64,000 nt of DNA from Streptomyces roseicoloratus (GTDB taxonomy: Bacteria > Actinomycetota > Actinomycetes > Streptomycetales > Streptomycetaceae), in the NCBI RefSeq assembly GCF_004117935.1, contig NZ_SDOY01000057.1:1-64000 (forward strand), in the 5' to 3' direction. The first letter of the stretch is position 1. Every line of letters begins with the position of its first letter. Below the pieces are notes generated by a model. The model saw nothing but the letters and a program-made list of their open reading frames with translations. It made no database searches and was not told the origin of the DNA. Both the position numbers and the translations under genes were made by a program. Positions 62,712 to 64,000 of this stretch are shown here, piece by piece.

Positions 62712-62739
62712 GCGCGGGCCGGTTCCGTACGACGCCCGA

Positions 62740-62767
62740 GGGCGGCACCCCGTGCGGGGTGCCGCCC
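62740..62767. terminator. Bidirectional hairpin
   Basis: GGGCGGCACCCC pairs with GGGGTGCCGCCC around GTGC, between the convergent FHA-ABC and transglycosylase genes. Confidence 0.9.
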
Positions 62768-62806
62768 TTCGGCATGTCTGCGCTCGCCGGACCGGCCGGG
62801 GCCGGA

Positions 62807-63544
62807 TCAGTACGCGCTGTTGACGTTGTCGATGGTGCCGTAGCGGTCGGCCGCGTAGTTGCAGGCGGCGACGATGTTGGCGACCGGGTCGTACTGGTCG
62901 AACTTGGTGCCGGGGATGTGGTACGCCTTGAAGGTCGGGTAGATGACCTGCAGCAGACCCTTGGACGGCACGCCGTTGATGGCGTTGATGTCCCAGTTGT
63001 TGATGGCCCGCGGGTTACCGCTGGACTCGCGCATCACGTTCTTGTAGATGCCGTGGTACGTGCCCGGGATGTCGTGCTTGTCCATGATGAACAGCGCCTC
63101 GCGGATCCAGCCGTCGAGGTTGTTCGCGAAGACCGGCTTGCGGGCGGCGGCCCGGCTGGCGGCGGCCTTGGCGGCGGCGCGCTTCTTCGCCTCGGCCTCG
63201 GCCTTCTTCTTCGCGGCGGCCTTGGCGGCCGCGGCCTTCTTCTGGGCCTCGGCGGCGGCCTTGGCCTTCGCCTTGGCGTCGGCCTCCTGCTTCGCCTTGA
63301 GGGCGAAGGCGGAGGTCTGCTGGTCCAGGCTGGCGGCGAGCGCCTTCGCCTGGGCGCTGTTCGCGTCGTACGCGACGGAGACGGGCTTGGCGTTGCCGAG
63401 GGCCTGCGGCTCCACCTCGGTGGAACCGCCGCCCTGGACGAGGGAGAGACCGAGCGCCGCGGCGCTCAGAGCGGCGACGCCGGCGATCGCGGCCTTGTGG
63501 GTCTTCTTCAGACCACGACTGTGGCCAGGGGTGTTCGCAGACAT
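62807..63544 (-). CDS. Secreted transglycosylase-SLT-type protein
   Basis: 245-residue protein with a signal or anchor segment (AAIAGVAALSAAALGLSLV), a long Ala/Lys/Glu coiled coil (about residues 70-135) and a C-terminal lysozyme-like SLT domain. The catalytic Glu is in VMRESSGNPRAINNWD, and GVPSKGLLQVIYPTFKAYHIPGT follows the family. It should cleave peptidoglycan glycan chains, perhaps in growth or spore germination. The ATG at 63544 has a weak RBS. Confidence 0.9.
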   Translation of the reverse strand: MSANTPGHSRGLKKTHKAAIAGVAALSAAALGLSLVQGGGSTEVEPQALGNAKPVSVAYDANSAQAKALAASLDQQTSAFALKAKQEADAKAKAKAAAEAQKKAAAAKAAAKKKAEAEAKKRAAAKAAASRAAARKPVFANNLDGWIREALFIMDKHDIPGTYHGIYKNVMRESSGNPRAINNWDINAINGVPSKGLLQVIYPTFKAYHIPGTKFDQYDPVANIVAACNYAADRYGTIDNVNSAY

Positions 63545-63694
63545 GCAGGACTACCTCTTCGAATCGCTGGGGGTCGCTCGCCGGGGCGGCGCTGCGCCTT
63601 GCTCGGCGGCGACGGACGCAATTCTTAGCGGCAGCAAAATCTCGTGGCAAAGGTGTGACGTACGATCCCGGGTAGTGGATCAGGGGCCGGTCGC

Positions 63695-63736
63695 GAGTGC
63701 TGCCGAACCGGTCCCCGGCCAGTTCCGGCAGCACTC
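63695..63736 (-). terminator. Hairpin in the gap upstream of the transglycosylase gene
   Basis: GAGTGCTGCCG pairs with CGGCAGCACTC (11 bp) around a 20-base loop. It could end the leftward gene that enters from the right edge or sit in the transglycosylase 5' region. The rest of 63545-63833 shows no gene. Confidence 0.5.
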
Positions 63737-63816
63737 ATCTGGCCCTTATGTGTCCACTAGGGTGATTCGTAAGTGATGTGGGTCCTATGCGCGGGCTCAC
63801 ATCGGTCCTGTAACAG

Positions 63817-63856
63817 CCTCACCGCGCGTTGCATCAGCAATGCGCACGGTGAGGGT
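63817..63856 (-). terminator. Hairpin overlapping the 3' end of the edge gene
   Basis: CCTCACCG and CGGTGAGG flank TTGC/GCAA pairs; the loop contains the stop codon of the edge gene. Confidence 0.55.
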
Positions 63857-64000
63857 CCTCCTCCGGAAGGAGGAGATGGACGTCCCCGAACTCGTGCCAC
63901 AGGTAGCGCCCGGCCACCGCGGCCGCGTACGCCCGCCGCAGCGCGGGCCGCCCCGCCACCGCCTCCAGCATCAGCAGATGCGAGGCCTCCGGCTCGTGCA
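63834..64000 (-). CDS. C-terminal end of an unidentified protein (cut by window edge)
   Basis: The minus-strand frame read from the edge ends in HEPEASHLLMLEAVAGRPALRRAYAAAVAGRYLWHEFGDVHLLLPEEDPHRAHC and then TGA at 63834. The WHEFGD segment resembles the end of DUF6227-type Streptomyces proteins, from memory. Only 54 residues are visible; the start lies beyond the window. Confidence 0.65.
   Translation of the reverse strand, partial: HEPEASHLLMLEAVAGRPALRRAYAAAVAGRYLWHEFGDVHLLLPEEDPHRAHC

Overview
The window is chromosomal DNA from a Streptomyces-type actinomycete. GC is very high, third codon positions are almost always G or C, GTG and TTG starts are frequent, and long perfect hairpins close many genes. 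Gene order recalls the region around SCO1800-SCO1860 of S. coelicolor, read from memory: LAETG protein, cobalamin genes, Pit, ABC-F, Gbn, Asp23 cluster, MoaA, TyrRS, FabG/FabI, SerB. About 55 genes can be supported. No rRNA, tRNA, insertion sequence, prophage or CRISPR array was seen.

Left part (1-10.9 kb): two membrane-protein genes (one needs two frame corrections), a DsbA/FrnE-like oxidoreductase, two PLP class V enzymes, an amidohydrolase, then an iron-box divergon. In the divergon a penicillin-acylase-family hydrolase and a siderophore-type acetyltransferase are transcribed left, and a siderophore-interacting flavoprotein right, from one DmdR/IdeR-like operator. An LAETG sortase-anchored protein follows.

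Cobalamin block (11-20.3 kb): a B12 riboswitch heads a compact leftward operon cobD-cobQ-chlD-like-cobO-cobB. A ZIP metal transporter converges on it. CobC is preceded in the same open frame by a CobE/CbiG-C domain.

Middle (20.3-39.4 kb): Pit phosphate transporter with a PHO box, an alpha/beta hydrolase whose nucleophile Ser is replaced by Gly, a VOC protein, a neutral zinc metallopeptidase, an ABC-F ATPase, and the GATC-binding nucleoid protein Gbn with GATC sites clustered upstream. An enoyl-CoA hydratase, a five-gene Asp23/AmaP envelope-stress cassette, an SDR, a GH15 hydrolase, SURF1, a DEDDh exonuclease with BRCT, a degraded TetR gene and a VIT1-family transporter follow.

Right part (39.5-64 kb): alcohol dehydrogenase, CoA transferase, secreted subtilase, DUF485 plus acetate-type symporter, moaA, DUF3099, GlsB, tyrS, TldE/TldD, fabG-fabI, a GntR regulator divergent from a CynX/NimT transporter, SixA, SerB, an FHA-FHA-ABC transporter resembling Rv1747, a lysozyme-like transglycosylase and a cut gene at the edge.

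Most of the window is conserved core housekeeping. The unusual signals are the iron divergon with a leaderless acylase, the CobE-CobC read-through, the Ser-to-Gly hydrolase, the GATC clusters, and several intergenic short tandem repeats (11, 12, 15, 39 bp).
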